NCBI GenBank assembly: GCA_028290125.1
Contig: JAQGKM010000090.1
Location: 1 to 29,943, forward strand
Length of the DNA: 29,943 nucleotides
Direction of reading: 5' to 3'
Origin: Hyphomicrobiales bacterium
GTDB taxonomy: Bacteria; Pseudomonadota; Alphaproteobacteria; Rhizobiales; Beijerinckiaceae
Below, in pieces: positions 7,522 to 15,673 of the stretch (positions are counted from its first letter, which is position 1; each line of letters begins with the position of its first letter). Position numbers and translations under genes: made by a program. The notes under the pieces were generated by a model. That model searched no databases. It was not told the origin of the DNA and was given only the letters and a program-made list of their open reading frames with translations.

Positions 7522-9127
7522 GCGCTTCCTGCCCGGTGCGGGCGACATACTCGGTGTAGCCGCCGCCGTACTGATGGATGCCGTCGGGCGTCACTTCGAG
7601 CACGCGGTTCGACAGCGCCGCCAGAAAATGGCGGTCATGCGAGACGAACAGCATGGTGCCCTCGTAATTGGCGAGCGCGGCGATCAGCATTTCCTTGGTG
7701 GCGATGTCGAGATGGTTGGTCGGCTCGTCGAGCACCAGGAAGTTCGGCGGATCGTAAAGCATCTTGGCCATCACGAGACGCGCCTTCTCGCCGCCCGACA
7801 GAACGCGGCATCTCTTCTCGACGTCGTCGCCCGAGAAGCCGAAGGCGCCTGCGAGCGCGCGCAGCGAGCCCTGCCCGGCCTGCGGGAATGAATCTTCCAG
7901 CGACTCGAACACGGTCCGTTCGCCGTCCAGCAATTCCATCGCATGCTGGGCGAAATACCCGAGCTTCACGGTGCCGCCCATCGACACCGTGCCGGCGTCG
8001 GGTTCGGTCGAGCCGGTGACGAGCTTCAGCAGCGTCGACTTGCCGGCGCCGTTGACGCCCATCACGCACCAGCGTTCGCGGCGATGGATCGAGAAGTCGA
8101 GACCGTCGTAGATCGTGCGCGAGCCATAGGCCTTGTGCACGTCCTTCAGCGCGACGATGTCGTCGCCCGAGCGCGGCGCCGGCGGGAAGTCGAACGCTAC
8201 GGTCTGGCGGCGCTTCGGCGGCTCGACGCGCTCGATCTTGTCGAGCTTCTTCACGCGGCTCTGCACCTGGGCTGCATGCGAGGCGCGCGCCTTGAAGCGC
8301 TCGATGAACTTGATTTCTTTCGCCAGCATCGCCTGCTGGCGCTCGAACTGCGCCTGCTGCTGCTTTTCATTCTGCGCGCGCTGGGCTTCGTAGAATTCGT
8401 AATCGCCCGAATAGGTGGTGAGCCCGCCGGCGTCGATCTCGACGATCTTGTTGACGATGCGGTTCATAAATTCGCGGTCATGCGAGGTCATCAGCAACGC
8501 GCCGTCATAGTCCTTGAGGAAGGCTTCGAGCCAGATCAGGCTTTCGAGGTCGAGATGGTTGGACGGTTCGTCGAGCAGCATGACGTCGGGGCGCATCAGG
8601 AGAATGCGGGCGAGCGCGACGCGCATCTTCCAGCCGCCCGAGAGCTTGCCGACGTCGCCGTCCATCATCTCCTGCGAGAAGCTCAGGCCATCCAGCACTT
8701 CGCGCGCGCGGCCTTCGAGCGAATAGCCGTCGAGCTCCTCGAAGCGGCCCTGCACTTCGCCGTAGCGCTCGATGATCTCGTCCATCTCGTCCATGCGGTC
8801 GGGATCGGCCATCGCGGCCTCGAGCGCCTTCAGCTCGGCCGCGACCTCGCTCACCGGCCCGCAGCCGTTCATCACTTCCGTGACGGCGCTGTGGCCCGAC
8901 ATCTCACCGACATCCTGGCTGAAATAGCCGATGGAGACGCCGCGATCGACCGAGACCTGGCCCTCGTCGGGCAACTCCTGGCCGTCGATCATGCGGAAGA
9001 GCGTCGTCTTGCCCGCGCCATTGGGGCCGACGAGGCCCGCCTTCTCGCCCTTGAGGAGCCCGGCGGACGCCTCGATGAAGACGATCTGGCTGCCGTTCTG
9101 CTTGCTGATGTTGTCGAGGCGTATCAT
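7505..9127 (-). CDS. ABC-F family ATPase (ribosome-associated, Uup/YbiT/EttA-like)
   Basis: A 540-residue soluble protein with two ABC ATPase cassettes and no membrane segments, the mark of ABC-F translation factors that act at the ribosomal E site. Cassette 1: Walker A GPNGAGKT at 34-41, signature LSGGWKMR, Walker B VMLLDEPSNHLD. Cassette 2: Walker A GVNGAGKST, signature LSGGEKAR, Walker B FLVLDEPTNHLD. Between them is a charged, Gln-rich linker (FYEAQRAQNEKQQQAQFERQ and on), the P-site tRNA-interaction motif region. The frame stays open upstream to 9478, but that stretch is unlike the family, and MIRLDNISK at 9127 is the normal N-terminus. Assignment to an exact ABC-F subfamily is uncertain. 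Confidence 0.93.
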   Translation of the reverse strand: MIRLDNISKQNGSQIVFIEASAGLLKGEKAGLVGPNGAGKTTLFRMIDGQELPDEGQVSVDRGVSIGYFSQDVGEMSGHSAVTEVMNGCGPVSEVAAELKALEAAMADPDRMDEMDEIIERYGEVQGRFEELDGYSLEGRAREVLDGLSFSQEMMDGDVGKLSGGWKMRVALARILLMRPDVMLLDEPSNHLDLESLIWLEAFLKDYDGALLMTSHDREFMNRIVNKIVEIDAGGLTTYSGDYEFYEAQRAQNEKQQQAQFERQQAMLAKEIKFIERFKARASHAAQVQSRVKKLDKIERVEPPKRRQTVAFDFPPAPRSGDDIVALKDVHKAYGSRTIYDGLDFSIHRRERWCVMGVNGAGKSTLLKLVTGSTEPDAGTVSMGGTVKLGYFAQHAMELLDGERTVFESLEDSFPQAGQGSLRALAGAFGFSGDDVEKRCRVLSGGEKARLVMAKMLYDPPNFLVLDEPTNHLDIATKEMLIAALANYEGTMLFVSHDRHFLAALSNRVLEVTPDGIHQYGGGYTEYVARTGQEAPGLRS

Positions 9128-9374
9128 GCGGGCGGGGCCGTCCGGAACATGCGGCGAACCTGCCTGAGGCAGCGCGCCGGCGAAAATCATGGGAAAGAGC
9201 CTGAAAAGGCGCTCGGGCGGGAGATACCCGATGCGCGGCCCCGCAACAAGCCGGAAGCCCGGCCACAGGCGCTTTGCCGCGCCCTGCGGCTTGACAGCCA
9301 CGGGGTCCTGCGACCTTCTGGGCGCAATTTGCAAGGGCCGGGCATCGCATCCGGCCGGCTCAGGGAGACGACAC

Positions 9375-10418
9375 ATGATCACGCTATCAAGGCGCGCCTG
9401 CCTCGCCTCCGGCGCACTCGCGGTCGCAGGCCTCGCCGCGCCGCGCGCCGCGCGGGCCGCCGCGAGTTTCGAAGGCAAGACGCTGCACTTCTATGTCGGC
9501 ATTCCGCCGGGCGGCGCCTATGACCTCGCGCCGCGCATCCTTGCCGCCCACATGAGCAAATACATCCCCGGGTCGCCGCGCATCGTGGTCGAAAACATGC
9601 CGGGCGCCGGCAGCCTGACGATGATGAACTACCTCTACAACCGCGCCGCCCGCGACGGCACCGCTATCGGCTTTCCGATGAACACCATGCTGCTCGAGCC
9701 GTCGCTGAAGCTCGTGTCGGGCGCGAGCGGCAATGCGCAGTTCGACCTGTCGCGCATGGCGTGGCTCGGCACGCCCGGACAGGATCCCGCCGTCGCCTGG
9801 ATCGGCGGCGCGTCGCCGCTGAAGACCTTCGACGATCTGCGCACGCGCGGCGCGACGTTCGGCTCGACTGGCGCGGGCGCCGACTCGACCATCCTCGCCA
9901 ATCTCTGCAACAAGCTGCTCGGCACGAAGATCAAGGTGGTGTCGGGCTACAAGGGCGCGGCCGAATATTTCCTCGCTTTCGAAAACGGCGAGATCGACGG
10001 CGCCGTCACGACCTACGCGGCGCTGATGGCGGCGCATGCGGACTGGGTGAAGTCCGGACGCATTCGCATCCTCGCGCAATTCGGCACGGACCGCAGCGCC
10101 GACCTGCCCGACGTTCCGACCGGCCTCGAACTCACGCAGGACAAGAAGGCGCAGGACATGCTGCGCCTTTACGGCGTGAAATTCACCGCCGCCTATCCGG
10201 TCGTGCTGCCGCCCGACGTGCCAGCCGACCAGGTGCAGGTGCTGCGCGACGCTTTCGCTGCGACAATGAAGGATCCCGAATACCAGGCGCAGCTGTCCTC
10301 CATGCGCGTCACTGGCGGCATGGTGACGCCCGCCATGGTGGAGCGCTTCATCAAGGAGCTCGACGGCGCGCCGAAAGAGACGGTCGATCAGCTGAAACAG
10401 GTTCTGGAAGGCAAGTGA
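9375..10418 (+). CDS. TctC/Bug-type periplasmic solute-binding protein (tripartite tricarboxylate family)
   Basis: A 347-residue extracytoplasmic binding protein. The N-terminus SRRACLASGALAVAGLAAPRAARAA carries a twin arginine at 6-7 before a hydrophobic stretch, so Tat export is likely. The mature part shows the TctC pattern: FYVGIPPGGAYDLAPRILAAHM, then IVVENMPGAGSLTMMNYLYN, then GSTGAGADSTILANL. No TctA or TctB membrane genes are nearby, so it is an orphan binding protein as is frequent in alpha- and betaproteobacteria. GGGAG lies about 9 bases before the ATG. The stop is 5 bases before the next gene, so it is co-transcribed with the dehydrogenase and the CMD-like gene, which suggests an organic acid ligand; the exact ligand is not readable. 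Confidence 0.9.
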   Translation: MITLSRRACLASGALAVAGLAAPRAARAAASFEGKTLHFYVGIPPGGAYDLAPRILAAHMSKYIPGSPRIVVENMPGAGSLTMMNYLYNRAARDGTAIGFPMNTMLLEPSLKLVSGASGNAQFDLSRMAWLGTPGQDPAVAWIGGASPLKTFDDLRTRGATFGSTGAGADSTILANLCNKLLGTKIKVVSGYKGAAEYFLAFENGEIDGAVTTYAALMAAHADWVKSGRIRILAQFGTDRSADLPDVPTGLELTQDKKAQDMLRLYGVKFTAAYPVVLPPDVPADQVQVLRDAFAATMKDPEYQAQLSSMRVTGGMVTPAMVERFIKELDGAPKETVDQLKQVLEGK

Positions 10419-10423
10419 CAGGC

Positions 10424-11512
10424 ATGACACATCTCGTTCTCGAACAGGACGCGTTCATGCGCATGTTCGTGCCCATGCTTGATCCCGCTGCGCCGCAGGA
10501 GTTTCATGACGCGGTCGCGGATTTCTTCGCGCATGACGAGCCCGACTTCGACGGCTGGCTTGCGGCCATGCGCAACCGCATTCCGGGGCTCTTCCCTGCG
10601 CGCGTCTCGCTGGCGCAGGACCAGGCGCATTTCCGCGAATTGCTGGAAACCGCCGACGCCTGCCTGATCGAGAGTCTGACGTTCGGCGAGGCGGAACTCG
10701 CGTGCGCACCGCGCATCGCCGTCGTGCAGAAATATGGCGCGCTGACGCGCAACATCGATGCGGCGGCCTGCGCGGCGCGCGGCGTGCGCGTGACCGTGCA
10801 GCGGCGCCGCATCAATGTGGCGCTGGCCGAACTCGCCATGGCGCTGCTGCTCGGCATGGGCAAGCATGTGATCGAACTCAACCACGTCATCGACGAGCCG
10901 CGCCTCAATGCGGCGGGCCACACGATCCGCCCCTATGACAAGCGCTACACGGGCGGCAGCAATTTCGCGCGCATTCCGGGCCTGCGCACCATGTTCGGCA
11001 AGACGCTCGGCATCATCGGCTTCGGCGAAGTCGGCCGCGAGATCGCCAGGCGCGCGCAGGCGTTCGAGATGCGCGTCATCTACACGCAGCGCACGCGGTT
11101 GTCGGCGGTGGAGGAAGGCGCGCTCGGCGCGACCTACCTGCCGCTGCACGAGCTGATGGCGCAGTCGGATTATCTCACCGTCAACCTGCCGGTGACGCCG
11201 CAGACGACGGGCATTCTGGGCGCCGCCGAATTCGCCGTCGTGAAACCCGGAGCCTTTCTCGCCAATGTCTCGCGGCCCGAACTGATCGACCGCACGGCCC
11301 TGTTCACGGCGCTCGATTCCGGACGTCTCGCCGGCTACGGAACGGACGTCTGGTTCGACCGCCCGGCCCGCTCCGACGATCCCGTGTTCCACTACAAGAA
11401 CGTGGTCGCCCTGCCCCACACCGCCATCGCCGACCGGCACAATGCGCTGCTCGACATCGAGGAGATGTTCATGAAAATGTCAGACGCGCTCGTTGCGCGG
11501 CCGGGAGCCTGA
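10424..11512 (+). CDS. D-isomer-specific 2-hydroxyacid dehydrogenase-like protein with an altered active site
   Basis: A 362-residue NAD(P)-dependent oxidoreductase-like protein. The nucleotide-binding Rossmann motif GIIGFGEVGREIARRAQAF starts near residue 195, and YLTVNLPVTPQTTGILG follows as in the family. Of the three catalytic residues, the arginine is present in NVSRPELID (R284) and the histidine in ALPHTAI (H332). The glutamate normally found in DVFxxEP is replaced: the stretch reads DVWFDRP, with R313 in the Glu position and D312 next to it. Asp312 might substitute, or the protein may use a different chemistry. The N-terminal 100 residues are also more divergent than usual. Second gene of a three-gene operon; its stop overlaps the start region of the CMD-like gene. 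Confidence 0.85.
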   Translation: MTHLVLEQDAFMRMFVPMLDPAAPQEFHDAVADFFAHDEPDFDGWLAAMRNRIPGLFPARVSLAQDQAHFRELLETADACLIESLTFGEAELACAPRIAVVQKYGALTRNIDAAACAARGVRVTVQRRRINVALAELAMALLLGMGKHVIELNHVIDEPRLNAAGHTIRPYDKRYTGGSNFARIPGLRTMFGKTLGIIGFGEVGREIARRAQAFEMRVIYTQRTRLSAVEEGALGATYLPLHELMAQSDYLTVNLPVTPQTTGILGAAEFAVVKPGAFLANVSRPELIDRTALFTALDSGRLAGYGTDVWFDRPARSDDPVFHYKNVVALPHTAIADRHNALLDIEEMFMKMSDALVARPGA

Positions 11513-11513
11513 G

Positions 11514-12044
11514 ATGGCGCGCGTTCCCCTGCTGGCGACAAGCGACGACGCCGAAACGCAGGCGCTGATCGACCGCCTGCGCAAAGGCCGCCGCGGCAAT
11601 CTGCTCGGCATCTACAAGGCGCTTCTGCATAATGCGAAGCTGGCGGGAACATGGTTCCAGCATCTCAACGCGGTGCGCTGGGAGACGACGCTCAGCGGAC
11701 GCCTGCGGGAAATCCTGATCATCCGCATCGGCTGGCGACTCGACAGCGCCTACATCATCAAGCAGCACATTCCCAAGCTCGCCGAACCCGAAGGGTTGAG
11801 CGCGTCGGAATGCCAGAGCCTGCTGTCGGAAAAGCTCAGCGACACTTTCTCCGAACCCGAGCGGGCGGCGATCGCCGCAGCCGATGAACTGACCGTGCGT
11901 GCGAAACTGTCGGAAGGCGCCGCGACGGTGCTGAAGGTGTTTTACGACGACCGCGCGATCGTCGAGATCATGGTGCTGATCGGCACGTACAACATGCACG
12001 CACGCTTTGTCGCCGGGCTAGATATCGAGCTGGAGAAGGATTGA
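11514..12044 (+). CDS. Carboxymuconolactone decarboxylase-like (CMD/AhpD fold) protein without redox cysteines
   Basis: A 176-residue helical protein. The core LSGRLREILIIRIGWRLDSAYIIKQHIP follows the CMD pattern LxxRLRELxILRVxxxxxxxYEWxxHxxxA, and the second half contains FSEPERAAIAAADELT and VEIMVLIGTYNMHARFVAGLDIELE, again typical. The C-x-x-C pair of AhpD-type peroxidases is absent (the only Cys is in the helix after the core), so it resembles the decarboxylase/lactonase-like branch. It begins one base after the dehydrogenase stop. With the TctC protein and dehydrogenase it likely serves catabolism of an organic acid; the reaction is unknown. It ends just before an inverted pair of palindromic elements. 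Confidence 0.85.
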   Translation: MARVPLLATSDDAETQALIDRLRKGRRGNLLGIYKALLHNAKLAGTWFQHLNAVRWETTLSGRLREILIIRIGWRLDSAYIIKQHIPKLAEPEGLSASECQSLLSEKLSDTFSEPERAAIAAADELTVRAKLSEGAATVLKVFYDDRAIVEIMVLIGTYNMHARFVAGLDIELEKD

Positions 12045-12057
12045 AGGTCGCGAGCGG

Positions 12058-12209
12058 CCCTTCTCCCGCTGCGCGGGAGAAGGTGGCATGCGAAGCATGA
12101 CGGATGAGGGCGTTGCGACAGCGTGCATTTTTGAAGCTTAACGATGCGGCGCCGCCCTCACCCGTCTCGCTTCGCGAGCCACCCTCTCCCGCCAGTGCGG
12201 GAGAGGGGC
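12058..12209. repeat. Inverted pair of Rhizobiales-type palindromic elements, probable bidirectional terminator
   Basis: Two copies of a roughly 56-base unit lie in opposite orientation at 12058-12113 and 12153-12209. Each contains its own hairpin: TTCTCCC-GCTGCGC-GGGAGAA in the left copy, CTCTCCC-GCCAGTGC-GGGAGAG in the right copy. Both continue with GGTGGC, CGAAGC, ACGG(A/G)TGAGGGCG. The two units agree at about four of five positions. The pair fills the space between the convergent CMD-like and NCS2 genes and can fold as one long stem. Units of this kind recur between genes in Hyphomicrobiales genomes. Confidence 0.8.
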
Positions 12210-12219
12210 CACACACGCC

Positions 12220-13638
12220 CTAATGCAACGCGCCTGACTTGATGGCCGCCGCCGACACGCCTTCCTGCGCGGACTCATCTGATCCCGCGCCATTGAAGAA
12301 CGCGTTCAGCGCCACGGCGACGATCGTCGTCAGCAGGATGCCGGAATCAAGCAAGGGCTTCAGCTCGCGCGGCAGCTTGTCGAAGATGTTGGGGGCGATC
12401 AGCGTCAGCATGCCGACGCCGATGCCGACCGCCACGATCATCAGGTTGTTGCGGTTGGCGGCGTAGTCGACGCCCGACAGGATGCGGATGCCGGTCGCCG
12501 CCACCATGCCGAACATGACGAGGCCTGCACCGCCCAGCACGTAGACCGGGATGGCGGCGAACACCGCCGCCAGCTTCGGGATGAGCCCCAGCACGATCAG
12601 GATGACGCCGCCCGCCACCGCCACCCAGCGCGACTTGACGCCGGTGACGCCGACGAGGCCGACGTTCTGCGAAAAGGACGTGTACGGGAAGGTGTTGAAG
12701 ATACCGCCCAGGATGGTGCCGACGCCATCGGCGCGCAGGCCGCGCGTCAGATCGTCGGACGTCACTTTCTTGCCTGTCATTTCGCCCAGCGCGAGGAACA
12801 TGCCGGTGGATTCCACCATGACGACGATCATCACGATGCACATCGTGATCACCGCCCAGACGTCGAAGGTCGGCAGGCCGAACTGGAACGGATAGACGAG
12901 ATCGACCCAGGGCGCGTTGGCGACTGGCGCGAAGTTGATCTTGCCGAAAGCCGCTGCAATGCAGCCGCCCGCCACGATGCCAAGCAGCACCGCGACATTG
13001 GCGAAAAAGCCCTTGGCGAATTTCGCGATCAGCAGGATCACGACCAGCACCGCGAGCGCGATCGCCATGTTGTCGAGCTGGCCAAAGGCCGGATTGGGAA
13101 AGTCTCCGAGCACGCCATCGACCGGCTTCTTCACCGTCGGCAGGCCGCCGCCGACCCAGCCGATGCCGATCCGCATCAGCGTGATGCCGATCACCGTGAT
13201 GATCGTGCCGGTGACGACTTGCGGGAAGAAGCGCAGCAGCCGCCCGATCAGCGGCGCGACAAGCAGCGCGAAAACACCCGCGGCGATGACGGAACCGTAG
13301 ATCTGCACGAGGATCTGGTTGGGCGTGAGGCCCACGCCCTTGCCGGCCCCGATGAGCGCCAGCATCGGCGCGACCGACGCGAAGGTGACGCCCATCATCA
13401 CCGGCATGCGGATGCCGACGCCGAAGAAGCCGAAGGCCTGCGCCAGCGTGGCGAGGCCGCAGGCGAACAGGTCGGCGTTGATCAGCAACGTGCGCTGTTC
13501 GGGCGGCAGGCCCAGCGCGCCGGAAATGATCAGCGGCACGGCGACCGCGCCCGCATACATCACCAGCACATGCTGGATGCCCAGCGCTCCCAGCCGCGCA
13601 GGCGGCAGCATTTCATTCACCGAACCCTGGTCAGACAT
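12220..13638 (-). CDS. NCS2-family nucleobase permease, probably uric acid/xanthine
   Basis: A 472-residue inner-membrane symporter with about 12-14 hydrophobic segments. The NCS2 signature Q-N-x-G-x-x-x-x-T is present in SFSQNVGLVGVTGVKSRW; this QNVGLxxxTGVxSR form is found in uric acid/xanthine carriers rather than in uracil carriers. Near the N-terminus, IQHVLVMYAGAVAVPLIISGALGL is the standard first segment, and IRMPVMMGVTFASVAPML follows in TM3. The ATG at 13638 has GGAGGG about 6 bases upstream; the open frame continues upstream to 13710 without a better start. It diverges from allA and allE, which finish purine-ring catabolism, supporting a purine or ureide substrate. Confidence 0.92.
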   Translation of the reverse strand: MSDQGSVNEMLPPARLGALGIQHVLVMYAGAVAVPLIISGALGLPPEQRTLLINADLFACGLATLAQAFGFFGVGIRMPVMMGVTFASVAPMLALIGAGKGVGLTPNQILVQIYGSVIAAGVFALLVAPLIGRLLRFFPQVVTGTIITVIGITLMRIGIGWVGGGLPTVKKPVDGVLGDFPNPAFGQLDNMAIALAVLVVILLIAKFAKGFFANVAVLLGIVAGGCIAAAFGKINFAPVANAPWVDLVYPFQFGLPTFDVWAVITMCIVMIVVMVESTGMFLALGEMTGKKVTSDDLTRGLRADGVGTILGGIFNTFPYTSFSQNVGLVGVTGVKSRWVAVAGGVILIVLGLIPKLAAVFAAIPVYVLGGAGLVMFGMVAATGIRILSGVDYAANRNNLMIVAVGIGVGMLTLIAPNIFDKLPRELKPLLDSGILLTTIVAVALNAFFNGAGSDESAQEGVSAAAIKSGALH

Positions 13639-13821
13639 CCCAGCCCTCCATTGTGCGCGACAGATTCGCTTCCAGCGCTGATTTGGCAGCATAAACTTTG
13701 CGGAAGCCAACCTTTTTGGCGGACCGGGATGGCGTCAAAACCGTCGAATCCCGCCTGAAAAAAGCGCAAGCGCCTGATCGAACAGCTGAAACGTCACTAA
13801 ACGGCAGGCAGCGCCGTCTTC

Positions 13822-13859
13822 CCGCCGTCCTCAGCAATTTGGCGCATGGGGGACGGCGG
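13822..13859. other. Inverted repeat in the NCS2/allA divergent region
   Basis: CCGCCGTCC at 13822-13830 and GGACGGCGG at 13851-13859 are exact reverse complements around a 20-base spacer. They lie just upstream of the likely allA promoter, so they could bind a regulator of the divergent permease and ureide genes. A transcript hairpin is the alternative. Confidence 0.35.
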
Positions 13860-13872
13860 CCGACTGAGCCTT

Positions 13873-13899
13873 TTGTTAAGCCCTCCGCATCCCTATGAT
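13873..13899 (+). promoter_or_regulatory. Possible sigma-70-type promoter of allA-allE
   Basis: TTGTTA at 13873-13878 and TATGAT at 13894-13899 are separated by 15 bases (16 if the -35 is read one base earlier as TTTGTT). The predicted transcript start is about 27 bases before the allA ATG. The spacing is short, so this is a modest candidate. Confidence 0.35.
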
Positions 13900-13932
13900 G
13901 CGCCCGCGACGCCGCTCCGATTCCGAGGACGC

Positions 13933-14457
13933 ATGAAACTCAAGGTTGAACCGCTCACGAAGGTGGCCTTCGCGCCCTTCGGCGAGGTTGTCGAGGCGGC
14001 CGGCGCGCGCGAAATCCCCATCAATCAGGGCTATGCCGTGCGTCGCAACGGACTGGCGCGCGTCGATGTCGCCCATCAGGGCGGCGACACGCAGGTGTGC
14101 CTGTTCGTCGCCCAGCCGCGCCCGGCGCCGGTCGCCATCGAGGTCATGGAGCGCCATCCCGACGGCAGCCAGCTGTTCTATCCGCTGCAGGACCGCGACT
14201 GGCTCGTCGTCGTCTGCGACGATCCGAAGACGCCCGCGAGCTATCGCGCGTTTCTCGCGACCGGACGGCAGGGCGTCAACTATGCGCGCAACGTCTGGCA
14301 TCATCCGCTGCTGGTCTGCGACGCCGACAGCCGTTTCATGGTGGTCGACCGCGCCGGTCCCGGCGCCAATCTCGAAGAAGTCTTTCTCGATAAAGCGCAG
14401 CCGCTCGAACTCGATTTCGACGCCGCGTCCTTGAACACGCCCGGAGCCGCCCGATGA
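13933..14457 (+). CDS. allA: Ureidoglycolate lyase
   Basis: A 174-residue cytosolic enzyme that splits (S)-ureidoglycolate into glyoxylate and urea (EC 4.3.2.3). The N-terminus LKVEPLTKVAFAPFGEVVE is the usual AllA opening (ultimate LTxxAFAPFGxV). Core motifs are VMERHPDGSQLFYPLQ and GRQGVNYARNVWHHPLLV, both diagnostic for the family; the two histidines in WHHPL belong to the active-site region. GAGGAC lies a few bases before the ATG. The stop overlaps the start of the next gene (ATGA), indicating translational coupling with allE. In most homologues the second motif reads GVNYxxGxWHHP; here Asn replaces the Gly. Confidence 0.93.
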   Translation: MKLKVEPLTKVAFAPFGEVVEAAGAREIPINQGYAVRRNGLARVDVAHQGGDTQVCLFVAQPRPAPVAIEVMERHPDGSQLFYPLQDRDWLVVVCDDPKTPASYRAFLATGRQGVNYARNVWHHPLLVCDADSRFMVVDRAGPGANLEEVFLDKAQPLELDFDAASLNTPGAAR

Positions 14458-15281
14458 TCAAGTCGCCCTATTATTCGATTCCCGGCGGCCACCCGCCGCA
14501 GACCGACCTGCTCACCGGACGCGCCGTCTTCACCAACGCCTATGCGGTGATTCCGAAGGGCGTGATGCAGGACATCGTCACCAGCAACCTGCCGTACTGG
14601 GACAAGACCTGCGCGTGGATCATTGCGCGGCCGATGTCGGGCTTTTCCGAAACCTTCGCGCAATATGTGATGGAGGTCGGCGCCGGCGGCGGCAGTGAAA
14701 GTCCCGAGCCCGACGCGCGCGCGCAAGGCGTGCTGTTCGTCGTCGATGGCCAGATCGACCTCTCCTACAATGGCGCGACGCATCGGCTCGCGGCGGGCCA
14801 CTTCGCCTATCTGCCCGCCGGACTGAAATGGACGATGCGCAACACAAGCGACGCGCCGGCGCGCTTTCACTGGATCCGCAAGATCTACGAGGCCGTGCCC
14901 GGCATCGACAAGCCGGAGCCGTTCATCGCCCGCGACCAGGATACGGCGCTCGCCGTCATGCCCGGCACCGACGGTCGCTGGGCGACGACGCGTTTCGTCG
15001 ATCCTGCAGACATGCGTCACGACATGCATGTCAACATCGTCACGCTGGAACCCGGCGCGGTGATCCCCTTCGCCGAGACGCATGTGATGGAGCACGGACT
15101 TTACGTGCTGGAGGGCAAGGCCGTGTACCGGCTCAATCAGGATTGGGTCGAAGTGGAAGCGGGCGACTACATGTGGCTGCGCGCCTTTTGCCCGCAGGCC
15201 TGCTATGCCGGCGGCCCGACGCGCTTCCGCTATCTGCTCTACAAGGACGTCAACCGCCACGCGGCGCTGCGCGCTTTCTGA
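14454..15281 (+). CDS. allE: (S)-ureidoglycine aminohydrolase, bicupin
   Basis: A 275-residue Mn-dependent bicupin that removes ammonia from (S)-ureidoglycine to give (S)-ureidoglycolate, the substrate of AllA encoded just upstream. The N-terminus (PYYSIPGGHPPQTDLLTGRA, then FTNAYAVIPKGVMQDIVTS) matches the family. The first cupin carries VLFVVDGQIDLSYNG. The second holds the metal set E208, H210 and H214 (FAETHVMEHGLYVLEG) and Q248 (RAFCPQACYAGG), the E-x-H-x3-H plus Gln pattern described for plant and bacterial UGHY enzymes. Overlaps allA by four bases. The substrate would be produced by allantoicase/allantoate amidohydrolase, which is not in the window. Confidence 0.93.
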   Translation: MIKSPYYSIPGGHPPQTDLLTGRAVFTNAYAVIPKGVMQDIVTSNLPYWDKTCAWIIARPMSGFSETFAQYVMEVGAGGGSESPEPDARAQGVLFVVDGQIDLSYNGATHRLAAGHFAYLPAGLKWTMRNTSDAPARFHWIRKIYEAVPGIDKPEPFIARDQDTALAVMPGTDGRWATTRFVDPADMRHDMHVNIVTLEPGAVIPFAETHVMEHGLYVLEGKAVYRLNQDWVEVEAGDYMWLRAFCPQACYAGGPTRFRYLLYKDVNRHAALRAF

Positions 15282-15293
15282 CGGGCGACACGC

Positions 15294-15326
15294 GTCAGCG
15301 AACGGGCGCGCGGCCCGCTCGCTGAC
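15294..15326. terminator. Strong hairpin between convergent allE and the PsiF-like gene
   Basis: GTCAGCGA at 15294-15301 pairs exactly with TCGCTGAC at 15319-15326, and inside them GGGC pairs with GCCC around a short GC loop. It is positioned 12 bases after the allE stop and 9 bases from the opposing stop. No T-run is present. Confidence 0.6.
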
Positions 15327-15335
15327 TGCGATCCG

Positions 15336-15632
15336 TTATACGGGCGTATTCATGCAGTCATAGAGAAACGACCAGCTCTTGCGGCCCGACAGGTGCTTGC
15401 CGGCGGACTGATCGCGGCACGACCGCCACTTCGCCTTGTCCTTGGCCCAGGTCTTCTGGGCGGCGGCCCATTTCTTCTTCGACCAGGTTTCGACCTTCGC
15501 CATTTCGCTCGGCAGCGACATGCCGGCAGCCGGAGCGGGTTTGGCCGGCGACGCGGCCGTCTGCGCCTGCAGCGCGCCTGCGCCAAGCAGGGTCGAAGCG
15601 CAGAAGGTGACTGCGAGCATGATGTTTTTCAT
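15336..15632 (-). CDS. Small secreted protein with a PsiF-like repeat
   Basis: A 98-residue exported protein. Residues 1 to about 24 are a signal peptide (MLAVTFCASTLLGAGALQAQ). A Pro/Ala-rich stretch and a Lys/Trp-rich stretch (WSKKKWAAAQKTWAKDKAKW) follow. The end reads CRDQSAGKHLSGRKSWSFLYDCM, which fits the PsiF repeat pattern C-x3-A-x2-K-x-L-x-G-x-x-R-x-x-F-x-x-x-C, so the two cysteines may form a disulfide. PsiF in E. coli is phosphate-starvation inducible but has no known function. The gene lies 41 bases after the histidine kinase gene on the same strand and may be part of that operon. Confidence 0.75.
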   Translation of the reverse strand: MKNIMLAVTFCASTLLGAGALQAQTAASPAKPAPAAGMSLPSEMAKVETWSKKKWAAAQKTWAKDKAKWRSCRDQSAGKHLSGRKSWSFLYDCMNTPV

Positions 15633-15673
15633 CGTCGAACTGCTTTTCTGATTGTCGTACGTACGCGCGGCCG

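Noticed and set aside
9291..9319. TTGACA as a -35 box upstream of the TctC gene
   Set aside because: No acceptable -10 element at 16-18 bases; the hexamer alone is not enough to call a promoter.
7943..9523. Plus-strand open frame of 526 codons opposite the ABC-F gene
   Set aside because: Both ABC cassettes on the minus strand are clear, and this frame shows only reverse-frame composition.
13664..13686. Sigma-54-like TGGCA...TTTGC in the permease/allA gap
   Set aside because: The GG-to-GC distance is 13 bases instead of 10, so RpoN would not recognise it.
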